DNA of 64,000 bases from Hoeflea_A sp965228435 (GTDB lineage Bacteria; Pseudomonadota; Alphaproteobacteria; Rhizobiales; Rhizobiaceae): the NCBI GenBank assembly GCA_965228435.1, contig OZ245818.1, forward strand, positions 1,240,001 through 1,304,000. Direction: 5' to 3'. Below the pieces are notes generated by a model. That model had not been told where the DNA came from, ran no database searches, and worked only from the letters and a program-made list of their open reading frames with translations. The position numbers and the translations under genes were made by a program. This document shows, one piece after another, positions 43,634-52,523 of this stretch (position 1 is the stretch's first letter; each line of letters opens with the position of its first letter).

Positions 43634-44725
43634 TCAGCTGGGCAGGTCGCCTTCGACGCCTGAAACGAACCAGTTCATGGAGTGTATCGCCTTGTCTTCC
43701 AAAGCGGTTCCCTCCGGGATCACCTCGCCCCCGTCACGATTGACGATGGGTCCGGCAAAGGGGTGCAGGTCACCGCTCATGATGGCCTTGCGGGTGTCTT
43801 CCGCCGCCTCGACGACCTCGGGCGGCAGGTTTTGATTGTAGGGCGCGAGTTGCACCACATCCTCGGCGAACCCGTCCCAGGACGAGCGTGACTGCCAGCT
43901 GCCCTCGAGCGCATCCCGGACACGACGAATATAGTAGGGACCCCAGTTGTTGACGACTCCGGTCATATGAGCGGTCGGTCCGAACGCGCTCATGTCGTTG
44001 TCCTGGCCGAAGGAATGGATGCCGTTTTCCTCGGCAACCTGGGTCGGCGCGGTGCTGTTGGTGATCTGGGTCAGGATATCGGCGCCCTGCGCGATGTGCG
44101 TCTTCGCGGCATCCGCCTCGAGGCCCGGATCGTACCACTTGTTGACCCAAATAACCCGGACCTTCATGTCTGGCCGGATCTTGCGCGCGGACAGAGCGAG
44201 CGCATTGATGCTCATCACCACCTCGGGAATCGGAAACGAGGCGATGCAGCCGATGATGCCCGTCTTGCTTTGATGGGCGGCGATTACGCCGAAAACCGTT
44301 CGAGCTTCATGGAAGCGCGCATTGTAGGCGCTGACGTTGCCGGCAGTCTTGTATCCGGTGTTGTTTTCGAACAGCACGTCGGGAAACCGCTCCGCGACGC
44401 GGATCGTCGGATCCATGTAGCCGAAGGAACAGGTGAAAATCAGCTTGTGGCCGGAGCGGGCCAGGCGCCTGATGACCCGCTCAGAATCCGGCCCCTCGGC
44501 AACGTTCGCCACAAAGGTGGTTTCGATCCTGTCACCGAGGGCCTCTACCAACTGTTGACGCCCGATTTCATGCCGGTAGGACCAGCCGAAATCGTTGATG
44601 GGGCTGGGATAGACAAATCCAACCTTGAGCGGTTGGGCCGCGCGGGCCACCCATGGAGCGGCGACAAGCGCACCTGTCGCAAGACCGGTTTTGAGGACAG
44701 TTCTTCTTCTGATCGGTGACGTCAT
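43634..44725 (-). CDS. BMP-family ABC transporter substrate-binding protein, Tat-type signal
   Basis: A 363-residue periplasmic binding protein of the BMP (basic membrane protein, PnrA-like) family, whose members bind purine nucleosides or bases. The N-terminus MTSPIRRRTVLKTGLATGAL has twin arginines and a hydrophobic stretch, suggesting Tat export. The mature part begins KVGFVYPSPINDFGWSYRHE, a typical BMP opening (DxG-W), and YDPGLEADAAKTHIAQGADI follows. The start is set at 44725 because GGGAG lies 6 bases upstream. Its permease and ATPase partners are not in the window, although the deaminase and LysR genes follow. Confidence 0.9.
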   Translation of the reverse strand: MTSPIRRRTVLKTGLATGALVAAPWVARAAQPLKVGFVYPSPINDFGWSYRHEIGRQQLVEALGDRIETTFVANVAEGPDSERVIRRLARSGHKLIFTCSFGYMDPTIRVAERFPDVLFENNTGYKTAGNVSAYNARFHEARTVFGVIAAHQSKTGIIGCIASFPIPEVVMSINALALSARKIRPDMKVRVIWVNKWYDPGLEADAAKTHIAQGADILTQITNSTAPTQVAEENGIHSFGQDNDMSAFGPTAHMTGVVNNWGPYYIRRVRDALEGSWQSRSSWDGFAEDVVQLAPYNQNLPPEVVEAAEDTRKAIMSGDLHPFAGPIVNRDGGEVIPEGTALEDKAIHSMNWFVSGVEGDLPS

Positions 44726-45090
44726 GGTCATCTCCCTGTGCGCAGGCGAACCAAGATCCTGGAAAACGGCAAGCCGTCCATGTCCGCTATGCCAGCGCTT
44801 TCTGACAGGAACGGAAGCATCTGTGACTACGGCGCCGACCCTTTTGGGACGGTGGACCTTGATGCCATCAGCCCTGTATCCGTGACGGTACGGTTGGGCA
44901 TTGTTGACAACAAGCGCAAAGAAATGTGCCAAATGTACGAGAAATTCGAACGGTAGCCGCGGGGCTGACGGTGTGATCTGGTGCGGACAATGGCTCACCA
45001 GGCAGATGGTTCGACGGTGAATTCAGTGCACCAGCACTGTTTGAACCAACAGTTCGGAGTTCCGCATCCTATGGAGGCACATGACGAAAC
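44726..45090. other. Gene-free region with a short palindrome
   Basis: 365 bases without a convincing gene. It must contain the leftward promoter of the BMP gene. A perfect 13-base palindrome TTGTTGACAACAA lies at 44901-44913 and could be a regulator site, but no second copy was seen. A short Shine-Dalgarno (GGAGG) near 45073 precedes a 22-codon frame at 45081 that I do not believe is a gene. Confidence 0.35.
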
Positions 45091-45315
45091 ATGACATCCC
45101 ACGATTTCCAACTCGAATATCGGGAGTGTCTTTGGTCCACTTTCCTTAATTCTGATGGTTGGGCGATTGTGCTTGTCGGCCTGGGCTTGGCTATGGTGAT
45201 CTGGAAAGTCGGATGGCGACGCTCTTCTATCGTGGTGGCAGTTGCGTCAACGGTCCTGGGCGCAGGTTGGGCCTACGGACACTACGAGATGAGTTGTGTC
45301 GAGATTTACCAATAA
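45091..45315 (+). CDS. Small two-helix membrane protein, hypothetical
   Basis: A possible 74-residue inner-membrane protein: MTSHDFQLEYRECLWSTFLN followed by a first helix (GWAIVLVGLGLAMVIWKVGW), a charged turn (RRSS) and a second helix (IVVAVASTVLGAGWAYGHY), ending with MSCVEIYQ. The hydrophobic pattern is plausible, but GGAGG lies 14 bases before this ATG and fits an ATG at 45081 in another frame better. No family was recognised. Confidence 0.4.
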   Translation: MTSHDFQLEYRECLWSTFLNSDGWAIVLVGLGLAMVIWKVGWRRSSIVVAVASTVLGAGWAYGHYEMSCVEIYQ

Positions 45316-45386
45316 CGAATGCACTTCAGGCATACTGGGAGCGACTTCGAAGGAGGAGTGCACTCCCGCAAATTGAAGGGCTTCAC

Positions 45387-45776
45387 ATGACAGATTTCCA
45401 ATCTCTCACCGTCATGATCGGCGTGCCGGATGTCGGCGAAGCGATGAAGTTTTACGTCTCCATGGGCTTTTCCGTGACCGAGACCGACGAGTATCACTAT
45501 GGCGAGGGAAACATAAACTGGGCCATTCTGGGGAACGGCGAAACCACCGTGATGCTGAGATCCGGCGGAGACCTGTCGCCCAAGGACAGCCTGGAGCTCT
45601 ACATTCGCGTCCCGGATGCTGACGCGTTTCGAGACGTGATCGGAGGCCTTAAAGGCATTGAGATCATCGACGAAATTACCGACCAGTTTTACGGGATGCG
45701 CGACTTCTGGTTCCGCGACCCTTTTGGATATCGCTGGGGCGCAGGCCACCGAGTCGAGCCAGAAGCAGACCATTAG
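45387..45776 (+). CDS. VOC-family (glyoxalase/bleomycin resistance-like) protein
   Basis: A 129-residue vicinal oxygen chelate protein. The paired beta-alpha-beta-beta-beta modules are visible: SLTVMIGVPDVGEAMKFYVSMGFSVTE and then LELYIRVPDADAFRDVIGG with DFWFRDPFGYRWG at the end. GAAGGG precedes the ATG at 45387. Members bind metals or small ligands and range from glyoxalases to resistance proteins; no specific role can be given. It is separated from the radical SAM gene (opposite strand) by 137 bases. Confidence 0.85.
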   Translation: MTDFQSLTVMIGVPDVGEAMKFYVSMGFSVTETDEYHYGEGNINWAILGNGETTVMLRSGGDLSPKDSLELYIRVPDADAFRDVIGGLKGIEIIDEITDQFYGMRDFWFRDPFGYRWGAGHRVEPEADH

Positions 45777-45913
45777 CCTTCAAAGATGCGTCACAGAGTT
45801 GTTGCGGACAGGCAGAAACAGGGATCGCGACACCCATGGCACTAGACTGACGGACACGATCTACGTTCTTTGGCCATACCAGGCAGCTCTACTTTTTTTG
45901 GGCGATGAGATGC

Positions 45914-46897
45914 TTACTTTGCCGTCGCTGACAACGCCGCTTCTTCGCCGGGGGAATTTCGAACCCGCTCGAAGGTCTTTCTGCCCCGGACATTGCTCTT
46001 GTTGCACTTGTCCCAGCAGACCTGATAGCAGCGCTGCGGCTCGTTTTTCAGGGTCTCGCCATAGGCGCCCCAGCTCTCGATGATGTCTTCGATCCGGTCG
46101 ACATTGGCGATCCTGGTTGATTCATTGCACAGGTCCGGGAAGCTCTCTTCCACATCGACATTGGTCATCCAGCAGCACGGAACGATATAGCCCTGGCTGC
46201 TATGGCCGATCGGGTGCCCATGGAAACAGGCGGGGTCCAGGACGTCGCCCTTCTCGTAGCGGCCCGGATTGCGGGCCATGATGTATTGGTCGTCCGGTTT
46301 CAGAGGATCTTCCGGGCCGCGCCACCGCGAGGACAGGCAGATGTTCAGGTTGAGCGAGTGCTTGGCGGCCAGCGCTTTGACATCGTCCAGCGTGTCCTGA
46401 TTGTAGTTGAACACGATGTGCTGCCACTCGGTTTCAAGCCCGAGTTCCGCGGCCAGCACCATCATCTCGAACAGGTATTCGCCGTTCTGGTTGACCCGGT
46501 GCCTGTGGCTGTCCGCCGGAAGGCCGTCGATCCCGAATGTCCATTTGGCATCGGGATGGGTCTCGAATGCCTCGCGGTACCATTTCCTGGGTCGGTGGCT
46601 GGCAGCGGTGAAGACCTCCACCGTTCTTTCCTTGCCCCTCGCCAGATCCAGCATTTCGATGAAATCGGGATGAAACACCGGGTCGCCAACGGTGCCGCAG
46701 AAGATGAGCCGATCGAAATAATCGAGAAGCTTGCGGTATTCGTCCATCGAGATGTCCGACGAGATGGTCTTAAGCTCGTTCTTCCACACCGGGCTCTGCC
46801 GCGTGCAACGGGAGCACAGAAGCGTACACCGAGAGGTAATGTCGAGATTGACGGTATTGGCGATAAACGACGTGGAACTGTTCACATTCAAATGCAT
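45914..46897 (-). CDS. Radical SAM protein with SPASM-like C-terminus
   Basis: A 327-residue radical S-adenosylmethionine enzyme. The cluster motif CTLLCSRC (CX3CX2C) near residue 24 binds the [4Fe-4S] cluster. FCGTVGDPVFHPDF takes the place of the GGE segment. The C-terminal third has many cysteines (DPACFHG, YIVPCCWM, FPDLC, RCYQVCWDKC), as in SPASM or twitch domains with auxiliary clusters. Such proteins modify peptides, nucleotides or carbohydrates. No precursor peptide or partner gene is recognisable nearby, so it is an orphan and the substrate is unknown. The ATG at 46897 has a weak ribosome site (GTAGGCAAC). Confidence 0.88.
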   Translation of the reverse strand: MHLNVNSSTSFIANTVNLDITSRCTLLCSRCTRQSPVWKNELKTISSDISMDEYRKLLDYFDRLIFCGTVGDPVFHPDFIEMLDLARGKERTVEVFTAASHRPRKWYREAFETHPDAKWTFGIDGLPADSHRHRVNQNGEYLFEMMVLAAELGLETEWQHIVFNYNQDTLDDVKALAAKHSLNLNICLSSRWRGPEDPLKPDDQYIMARNPGRYEKGDVLDPACFHGHPIGHSSQGYIVPCCWMTNVDVEESFPDLCNESTRIANVDRIEDIIESWGAYGETLKNEPQRCYQVCWDKCNKSNVRGRKTFERVRNSPGEEAALSATAK

Positions 46898-47180
46898 CGT
46901 TGCCTACCAGAGTTTCCTTGAAAACCGCAAAAATATCAGGCGCTTGCCAAAACACAGCCCGATTCTCTTCTGCGGCCCAAGGTAGATGCAATGCCGAAAA
47001 CATCAAGTACCCGTAGCACTGACAGTATCGCAGATGAGCCGTCGGCAGGATATTGCCGATTGTCACCTGCACCGTTCGCGGCGATACAGTCGGGCCGCCG
47101 CCCGGGAACCTCACGGCCGATAACATTTTGTTACGGCCGCGTGAGTTGAACTGACAGCAAATTGCGCTGCCCCTATCATC

Positions 47181-48503
47181 ATGTCCATGTGGACGAATCT
47201 TTTCAGACGGGCCCTGCCCGCACTCGTAACCGTCGCCCTGGCCGGTCCGGCGGCGGCTGAACTCATCGAAATTGAAACGGATACGGCGCTCAAGGCCGTC
47301 TATCTGATCCCCGACGAGACCGTTGAAACCGTGCGCGTCAGTGCGGTGATCCTCGCCGGCGAAGCGGATTCCGATGGGCCTGAGGGCTTGGCTCATTATC
47401 TCGAGCACCTGATGTTCTGGCACGCCGATGGTGTCAGCAGCCGGGTTTTTCACAATCGCGGCGGCAATGCCTGGGTCAACGGCATCATCACCAACTACTA
47501 TACGGACGGGCCGAAAAGCGAGATCGACGACCTTTTTGCCTTTGCGGGTCGGCTCGTGACGCCACCAACGCTCGATCCGGAATTCATGGCGGACGAAAAA
47601 CGCATCGTCGCGCGCGAATATGATATGCGCGTGTCGGAAAATCCACGTTCGCGTGTGCGGCAACGGATGAACCGGGAACTCTATGGAGGCAATCCGGTCG
47701 GACGCAGCCTGATCGGTACGCCGGAGTCGATCGAGAGCCTGGACTTCGAGGCGGTCGAGCAGTTTCGAAGCCAATATTATGTGCCTTCGAACATGGTGTT
47801 GATCGCTTCCGGCAATCTCGACCAGGAAGTGGTGCGCAACCAGGTCGAGGCCAAATTCGGCGGCTCGCGCGCAGGCAGCCTCAACACGCAGAACTGGCGT
47901 GGTCTTGCGCCTGCAGAAACGCTGTCGAGTTCGATCGAATTGTTTGACGACCAGACGAAACTGGACTCCTATCAATATTCCTCGTTGTCGAACTGGGCGG
48001 GCTCCGGCGACCGACTGCAGGATATCTACACGGTTGGTTTTCTGGCGGAGTTGCTCAGCTCCAACTTGCCGGGCAGCCTGGCCAAGCCTCTGGAAATCAA
48101 CGAATTTATTGTCAGCTCTTACAGCATCGGCCTCGATCGAAAGCTGCGAGACCAGGTGCAGTTCGTGTTTCAAGCCCGGCCGGATGACGGTGTCGCGCCT
48201 GAAACCGTCTCGGTGAAGCTGCGCGAGAGCCTTGTGGAACTGGCCGAGTCGGGCGCACCGCAAAAGAGCCTCGACCGGATCCGCAAGCGATTTCTCCGTG
48301 AGGCCGACCGGCGGCTGGACGAGCCGAACTATATTATCGGTCGGGCTTTGCGCAATCTGACCGCCGGGTTGGAGCCCAACGGCGCCGAAGACCATCGCGA
48401 GCGCATTGAGGCCGTCACCAAAGCGGATGTGGATACGCTCATCCGCGCCGTCGCCGACCGGCATCGTTTTGTCGAGGTCAATCTGAAGCGAAGAGGGTCG
48501 TGA
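47181..48503 (+). CDS. M16-family zinc peptidase, catalytic subunit
   Basis: A 440-residue insulinase/processing-peptidase-like protein with an N-terminal signal (MSMWTNLFRRALPALVTVALAGPAAA), so it acts in the periplasm. The inverted zinc motif HxxEH is H72-Y-L-E-H76 in AHYLEHLMF, and the downstream zinc-ligand glutamate lies in the ARLVTPPTLDPEFMADEKRIVAREYD segment. It overlaps the next gene by 4 bases. Together they form the usual two-subunit M16B pair, one active and one not. Natural substrates of such bacterial pairs are mostly unknown. Confidence 0.93.
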   Translation: MSMWTNLFRRALPALVTVALAGPAAAELIEIETDTALKAVYLIPDETVETVRVSAVILAGEADSDGPEGLAHYLEHLMFWHADGVSSRVFHNRGGNAWVNGIITNYYTDGPKSEIDDLFAFAGRLVTPPTLDPEFMADEKRIVAREYDMRVSENPRSRVRQRMNRELYGGNPVGRSLIGTPESIESLDFEAVEQFRSQYYVPSNMVLIASGNLDQEVVRNQVEAKFGGSRAGSLNTQNWRGLAPAETLSSSIELFDDQTKLDSYQYSSLSNWAGSGDRLQDIYTVGFLAELLSSNLPGSLAKPLEINEFIVSSYSIGLDRKLRDQVQFVFQARPDDGVAPETVSVKLRESLVELAESGAPQKSLDRIRKRFLREADRRLDEPNYIIGRALRNLTAGLEPNGAEDHRERIEAVTKADVDTLIRAVADRHRFVEVNLKRRGS

Positions 48504-49891
48504 CCGTGACGGGATTCCTGCTCAAGATTTTGCTGACCGCCGTCCCGCTTCTGGCCGCTTCGGGGCTTGCTGCCGCCACACCGGAGATCGGCCGGCACAC
48601 CACACCTGCGGGCCATTCCTTCTGGTATGTGCCATTGGAGGAGGCCAAGCGAACGGCCGTGTCGGTAACGTGGGCGGCCGGCCTTCCTACTGGCCCCGAT
48701 GTGCACGAAGCAACCGCGCGCCTGGGCATCTCTTTGATGCTCAGTGGCGGCGCCGACGGCATCGGCTCGGACGAGCTGGCAGCCGATTTCGAGGATCTCG
48801 ATTCCAGCTCACGCATCTGGGTTCAACCGGGCGAAGTCCGCGGCTTCCTGGTTGCGCCGGAAGACAGCCTCCAGGAGGCCGCCGAGATCGTCAATCTATG
48901 GCTGGCCAAACCGGATTTCGAAGAGCGCTGGCTGGAGCGCGAGAAGCGAACGCTGCTTCGCAACGTCCGGGTTCGAGGTGAGACGGCCGCCGGGTCTGCG
49001 TGGAACCTGGCGCGACAGATCCTGATCGACGACCACCCCTACAACCGGTTCTGGTCAATCGCACCGGCGGATGAGGTCAAGTCGATCGACCGTGATGATA
49101 TCGCTTCATGGCATCGTGGTTCGTTCGGCACCGGAGACCTCGTCATCACCGCCGCCGGCTCAGCCCCTGCCGATGCCGTCGGCAGAGCGATCGACGCTGC
49201 GCTGGCAGGCCTGCCGTCATCGCCAAACCGCGAACCGCTTTCCTTTGCCGGACCGCACGTCAAACCCGGGACCGTGGTCCTGCACGATCCGGAATCGCCG
49301 AAATCGCTTATCATGGCCTTCGGGCCGCTTGCACCACCGACCGCTGAAGACAGTCCGGCGCTCGGGCTGGCAACTGCCATTCTCGGATCCGGACAGCAGT
49401 CCCGGCTGTTTCGGGCCATGCGTACGGATCTGCGCGCCGCCTATGGGTTCCGCGCCGGCATCAACAGCTTTACCCGCCACCACCGCTTGCTCAGAATGGG
49501 TGGTGAAGTCGAAACCACATTGCTGCCGGAAGCGCTCCAGGCGATGCGGGGAACCTACGAGCAGTTTCGGACCGAAGGCATTGCCGAGGACGAATTCTCG
49601 GTGACCCGCGATCTGGTGCAACAGCGAGTTTCAGAGGGCATGAAGCGGCCCACTCGGGTTGCCAATCGCCTGATGTCGAGCCGGCTGCGCAACCGGCCGG
49701 ACGGGCATTTCGAGACGACATTGGAACGCGTTGCTGCTCTCGATCGTGACACGGTCAATGCCGAAATCCGCGACAGTTTACCGGCTTTCGACGAGTTCCT
49801 GACACTGGTGGTCACACCGGACCCGAGCGCGCTCGAAGGCGCATGCGTGATCACCCGGATCGAGGAATGGAGGCGGTGCTTCGTGGAATGA
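48500..49891 (+). CDS. M16-family peptidase-like protein, probable non-catalytic partner
   Basis: A 463-residue relative of the upstream peptidase with its own signal peptide (VTVTGFLLKILLTAVPLLAASGLAAA). The zinc motif is absent: at the matching position stands EATARLGISLMLSGGADGIG, with no HxxEH. The C-terminal M16 half is recognisable (AILGSGQQSRLFRAMRTDLRAAYGFRAG), with the Arg-Tyr region typical of the substrate-binding subunit. It starts with a GTG that overlaps the upstream stop, so the two proteins are made together and probably form a heterodimer. Confidence 0.9.
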   Translation: MTVTGFLLKILLTAVPLLAASGLAAATPEIGRHTTPAGHSFWYVPLEEAKRTAVSVTWAAGLPTGPDVHEATARLGISLMLSGGADGIGSDELAADFEDLDSSSRIWVQPGEVRGFLVAPEDSLQEAAEIVNLWLAKPDFEERWLEREKRTLLRNVRVRGETAAGSAWNLARQILIDDHPYNRFWSIAPADEVKSIDRDDIASWHRGSFGTGDLVITAAGSAPADAVGRAIDAALAGLPSSPNREPLSFAGPHVKPGTVVLHDPESPKSLIMAFGPLAPPTAEDSPALGLATAILGSGQQSRLFRAMRTDLRAAYGFRAGINSFTRHHRLLRMGGEVETTLLPEALQAMRGTYEQFRTEGIAEDEFSVTRDLVQQRVSEGMKRPTRVANRLMSSRLRNRPDGHFETTLERVAALDRDTVNAEIRDSLPAFDEFLTLVVTPDPSALEGACVITRIEEWRRCFVE

Positions 49892-49909
49892 CGGAACGGG
49901 GTCCGGGCA

Positions 49910-50689
49910 TCAATCCCGGCGGAACATCACGCTGCCCAGCCAGCCCGTGACCATGGCGAGGACGACGGCCAAAACCCCGTAAAGGAACGCCTGCTCGTGA
50001 GCGAGTTCGTAAATGAACTGCTCGACACCGGTTTTGACGACCCGCAGGGTCAGTTGACGCTCAACGACAAATTCGTTGTTCTTGAACAGGAAGGCGCGCA
50101 GGCGGTGCTGGCCGACGGGAACATTGGCGGGCAAGCGGATGGTAGCACGAAATAGGCTGGAGCTGACGAATTCGACGCCGACCGGCTCGCTTTGGTATAG
50201 CCCGTCATCGACCCTGAGCCGCAGCAGTGCTTCACGAAACTCGGGGACCCGACTGCCATCCCCAACATTGCCCGAGGGCTGCAGGTGAATGTGCTCGATA
50301 CCGATGGTGCGACCGCTCAGTTCGATCTGCTTTGCGATGCGGTCGATGGGCAGCGTGCTCGACAGCGAATAGGAGGACGGCGCCGGTTCGAAGCGCATCG
50401 AATACCGGTTGATCCAGATGCCGAAGACCCGATCCTTCTTGCGTACGATGGTCTCGCGCGCCGGGCCTTCCAGCGCCACGATGATGTCATAGGCGCCAAT
50501 CTGCAGCAGGAAGCGGTCGGCATTGTCGAGCGCTCCGAACACCGTCAGGTCGGCTCCGGCAAAATCGGCGGTAATGGCGATTTCGTTGGTCGAGATACCG
50601 ATGTCGAGGCTTTCTTCCGCGCGTGCGGGAAGCAGTGCCGTCAGGACCAGAAGAATACTCAAAACAGCGGCGGGCCAAAATCGCATCAT
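49910..50689 (-). CDS. TIGR02186 family membrane-anchored protein
   Basis: A 259-residue predicted envelope protein found beside TSUP exporters. It has a signal peptide (MMRFWPAAVLSILLVLTALLPARA), a periplasmic beta-rich domain starting LDIGISTNEIAITADFAGADLTVFGALDNAD, and one C-terminal membrane helix (FLYGVLAVVLAMVTGWLGSVMF). The start overlaps the stop of the exporter gene. The consistent pairing with sulfite/sulfonate exporters suggests an accessory role, with no known mechanism. Confidence 0.88.
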   Translation of the reverse strand: MMRFWPAAVLSILLVLTALLPARAEESLDIGISTNEIAITADFAGADLTVFGALDNADRFLLQIGAYDIIVALEGPARETIVRKKDRVFGIWINRYSMRFEPAPSSYSLSSTLPIDRIAKQIELSGRTIGIEHIHLQPSGNVGDGSRVPEFREALLRLRVDDGLYQSEPVGVEFVSSSLFRATIRLPANVPVGQHRLRAFLFKNNEFVVERQLTLRVVKTGVEQFIYELAHEQAFLYGVLAVVLAMVTGWLGSVMFRRD

Positions 50690-51615
50690 CAGAACCCGAC
50701 ACCGGTTGTAACGACCGAATAGAATTCGTCCGGCGTCAACACCAGATCCAGCGCCAGCCGCACACCGACCGCCAGAACCAGAAGTGCAAGCAGCGCACGT
50801 AACTGTTCACCGCGCAGTTTCTGCCCGACACGCACACCATATTGGGCGCCGATCACGCCAGCGATCATCAGCAGGCCAGCGAGAAATACGTCGACCGACT
50901 GGTTGGTTGTCGCCTGAACGATTGTCGTGAAGGCGGTGACGAAGATGATCTGGAACAGCGAGGTGCCGATGACCACGTTGGTCGGCACGTGCAGCAGATA
51001 GATCATCGCCGGCACCATGATAAACCCGCCGCCGACGCCCATGATCGACGTCAGAACGCCGATGCCGAATCCGAGAACCAGCACCGGTATGATGCTGAGA
51101 TAAATTTTTGAGCGCTTGAAGCGCACCTTGAACGGCAGGCGGTGCACCCAGATATGCTGTCCGGGTTTGCGCAGCGACACCGGCTTGTTGGCGGCGGCGC
51201 GCATCAGCGAGTTGATGCTTTCGATCAGCATCAGCCCACCGACGATGCTGAGAAAGGTCACGTAGAACAGCGAAATGATCAGGTCGAGCTGCCCCAAACT
51301 TCGCAACAACGTGAAGAGATAGATTCCGACTGATGCCCCGACCAGGCCACCGGCAAGCAGCGTCAATCCCAACTTGATGTCTAGCGTCCCGCGGCGAAAA
51401 TGCGCGAGCGCACCGGAAAACGAGGAAGCGACGACCTGGTTGGCACCGGTGGCGACCGCGACGGCTGGCGGAATATTGTAGAAAATCAACAGCGGCGTGA
51501 TCAGGAAGCCACCGCCAACCCCGAACATTCCGGACAAAAAGCCGACCGCCGCACCCATGCCGAGAATGATGAAGGCGTTAACCGAAATCTCGGCGATGGG
51601 CAGGTAGATCGTCAT
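50689..51615 (-). CDS. TSUP-family (TauE/SafE) anion exporter
   Basis: A 308-residue inner-membrane protein with eight or so hydrophobic segments. The TSUP signature appears twice: GMGAAVGFLSGMFGVGGGFLITPLLI near the N-terminus and LGFGIGVLTSIMGVGGGFIMVPAMI in the second half. A cytosolic loop (SLRKPGQHIWVHRLPFKVRFKRSK) joins the halves. Members export sulfite, sulfoacetate or related anions. It is co-transcribed with the TIGR02186 protein; no sulfur gene lies nearby to fix the substrate. Confidence 0.93.
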   Translation of the reverse strand: MTIYLPIAEISVNAFIILGMGAAVGFLSGMFGVGGGFLITPLLIFYNIPPAVAVATGANQVVASSFSGALAHFRRGTLDIKLGLTLLAGGLVGASVGIYLFTLLRSLGQLDLIISLFYVTFLSIVGGLMLIESINSLMRAAANKPVSLRKPGQHIWVHRLPFKVRFKRSKIYLSIIPVLVLGFGIGVLTSIMGVGGGFIMVPAMIYLLHVPTNVVIGTSLFQIIFVTAFTTIVQATTNQSVDVFLAGLLMIAGVIGAQYGVRVGQKLRGEQLRALLALLVLAVGVRLALDLVLTPDEFYSVVTTGVGF

Positions 51616-51770
51616 TCCCGTCCTGAGAGAAAAGTCCCCAAATCAAGTGGCCCGGAGCGGGCTGGTCTATGACCTGTCATGCGCCTTCTGACAGGCCGTG
51701 TCAATTGCTCCACAGGGACCAGACGCACAAGTTTTCCGGATCAGCACCGATCGCTGGAATTTCATGGCTA

Positions 51771-52523
51771 TCAAGGCTTTGCGGTCGACCGATCCGGGTT
51801 CAAAAAAGCAGGGCCGTCGGGCCGAGCCAAGATCAACCGGGCGGTTTCGTCGGGATGGGTCACCATGCAATCGTGTGGCGCTTTGAGATCAACCACCGGG
51901 ATGCCCGCGGCGCGCACCGCCTCGTGCGAAAGATGCATACTGGCAAACTCAGGTGCTGTGCACGCGATATAGACCGACGGAAGCCCGTTGGTCGGCAGCG
52001 CTTCCAAGCGCAACGGAGACAGGTAGCTTTGCAAAGGGTGCGGCGTGAGTTTGCGCGACAGCCAACTTCTTTGCGGCTCATCGACGACCCCGAACGCCTC
52101 CGGGCCAGGAGCCGGCATGCCGAAACCGCAGTCGAACTCCTGCGCCTGGAGGATCCGTTCGTCCCGGATGCCTGGGATCAGATCGAAAACGCACTGCCCG
52201 TCCTGCGCCCACAGCGCGTCGAGATAGACCAGTCGGCGGAGGCGGTCGGGAAGCCGGTCGGCAACACCGTGCACCACCACGCCACCGAAGCTGTGTCCGA
52301 CCAGCGTCACATTCGACAGGTCGTGCGAGCAGATGTGGTCGATGACATCGTCGATCATCCTGTCGATGTCGACCCCGCTTGTGCGCATCGACGCGCGCTC
52401 GCCGAGGCCAGGCAAGGTCAGCGCGTTCACTTGGTGCCCTGCCGCCTCCAGCAACGGTGTCACGTCCCGCCAGCACCAGCTGGCATGCCAAGCACCGGGA
52501 ACCAGGACGAAGGACTCGCTCAT
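51771..52523 (-). CDS. Alpha/beta hydrolase
   Basis: A 250-residue hydrolase of the salicylate-esterase/hydroxynitrile-lyase-like group. Seen: FVLVPGAWHASWCWRDV (oxyanion loop), LTLPGLGER, the nucleophile elbow VGHSFGG with the catalytic serine, an aspartate in the YIACTAPEF region, and the catalytic histidine in APHDCMVTHPD. It overlaps the MmgE/PrpD gene by 4 bases, so the two probably work in one pathway. The ester or other bond cleaved is not known. Confidence 0.9.
   Translation of the reverse strand: MSESFVLVPGAWHASWCWRDVTPLLEAAGHQVNALTLPGLGERASMRTSGVDIDRMIDDVIDHICSHDLSNVTLVGHSFGGVVVHGVADRLPDRLRRLVYLDALWAQDGQCVFDLIPGIRDERILQAQEFDCGFGMPAPGPEAFGVVDEPQRSWLSRKLTPHPLQSYLSPLRLEALPTNGLPSVYIACTAPEFASMHLSHEAVRAAGIPVVDLKAPHDCMVTHPDETARLILARPDGPAFLNPDRSTAKP

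Noticed and set aside
46770..48464. A 564-codon minus-strand frame, whose start (MFSALHLPW...) might be a precursor peptide for the radical SAM enzyme
   Set aside because: The frame continues without a stop through both the radical SAM gene and the antisense of the M16 gene. It has no ribosome site before the ATG near 46999 and no peptide-like composition.
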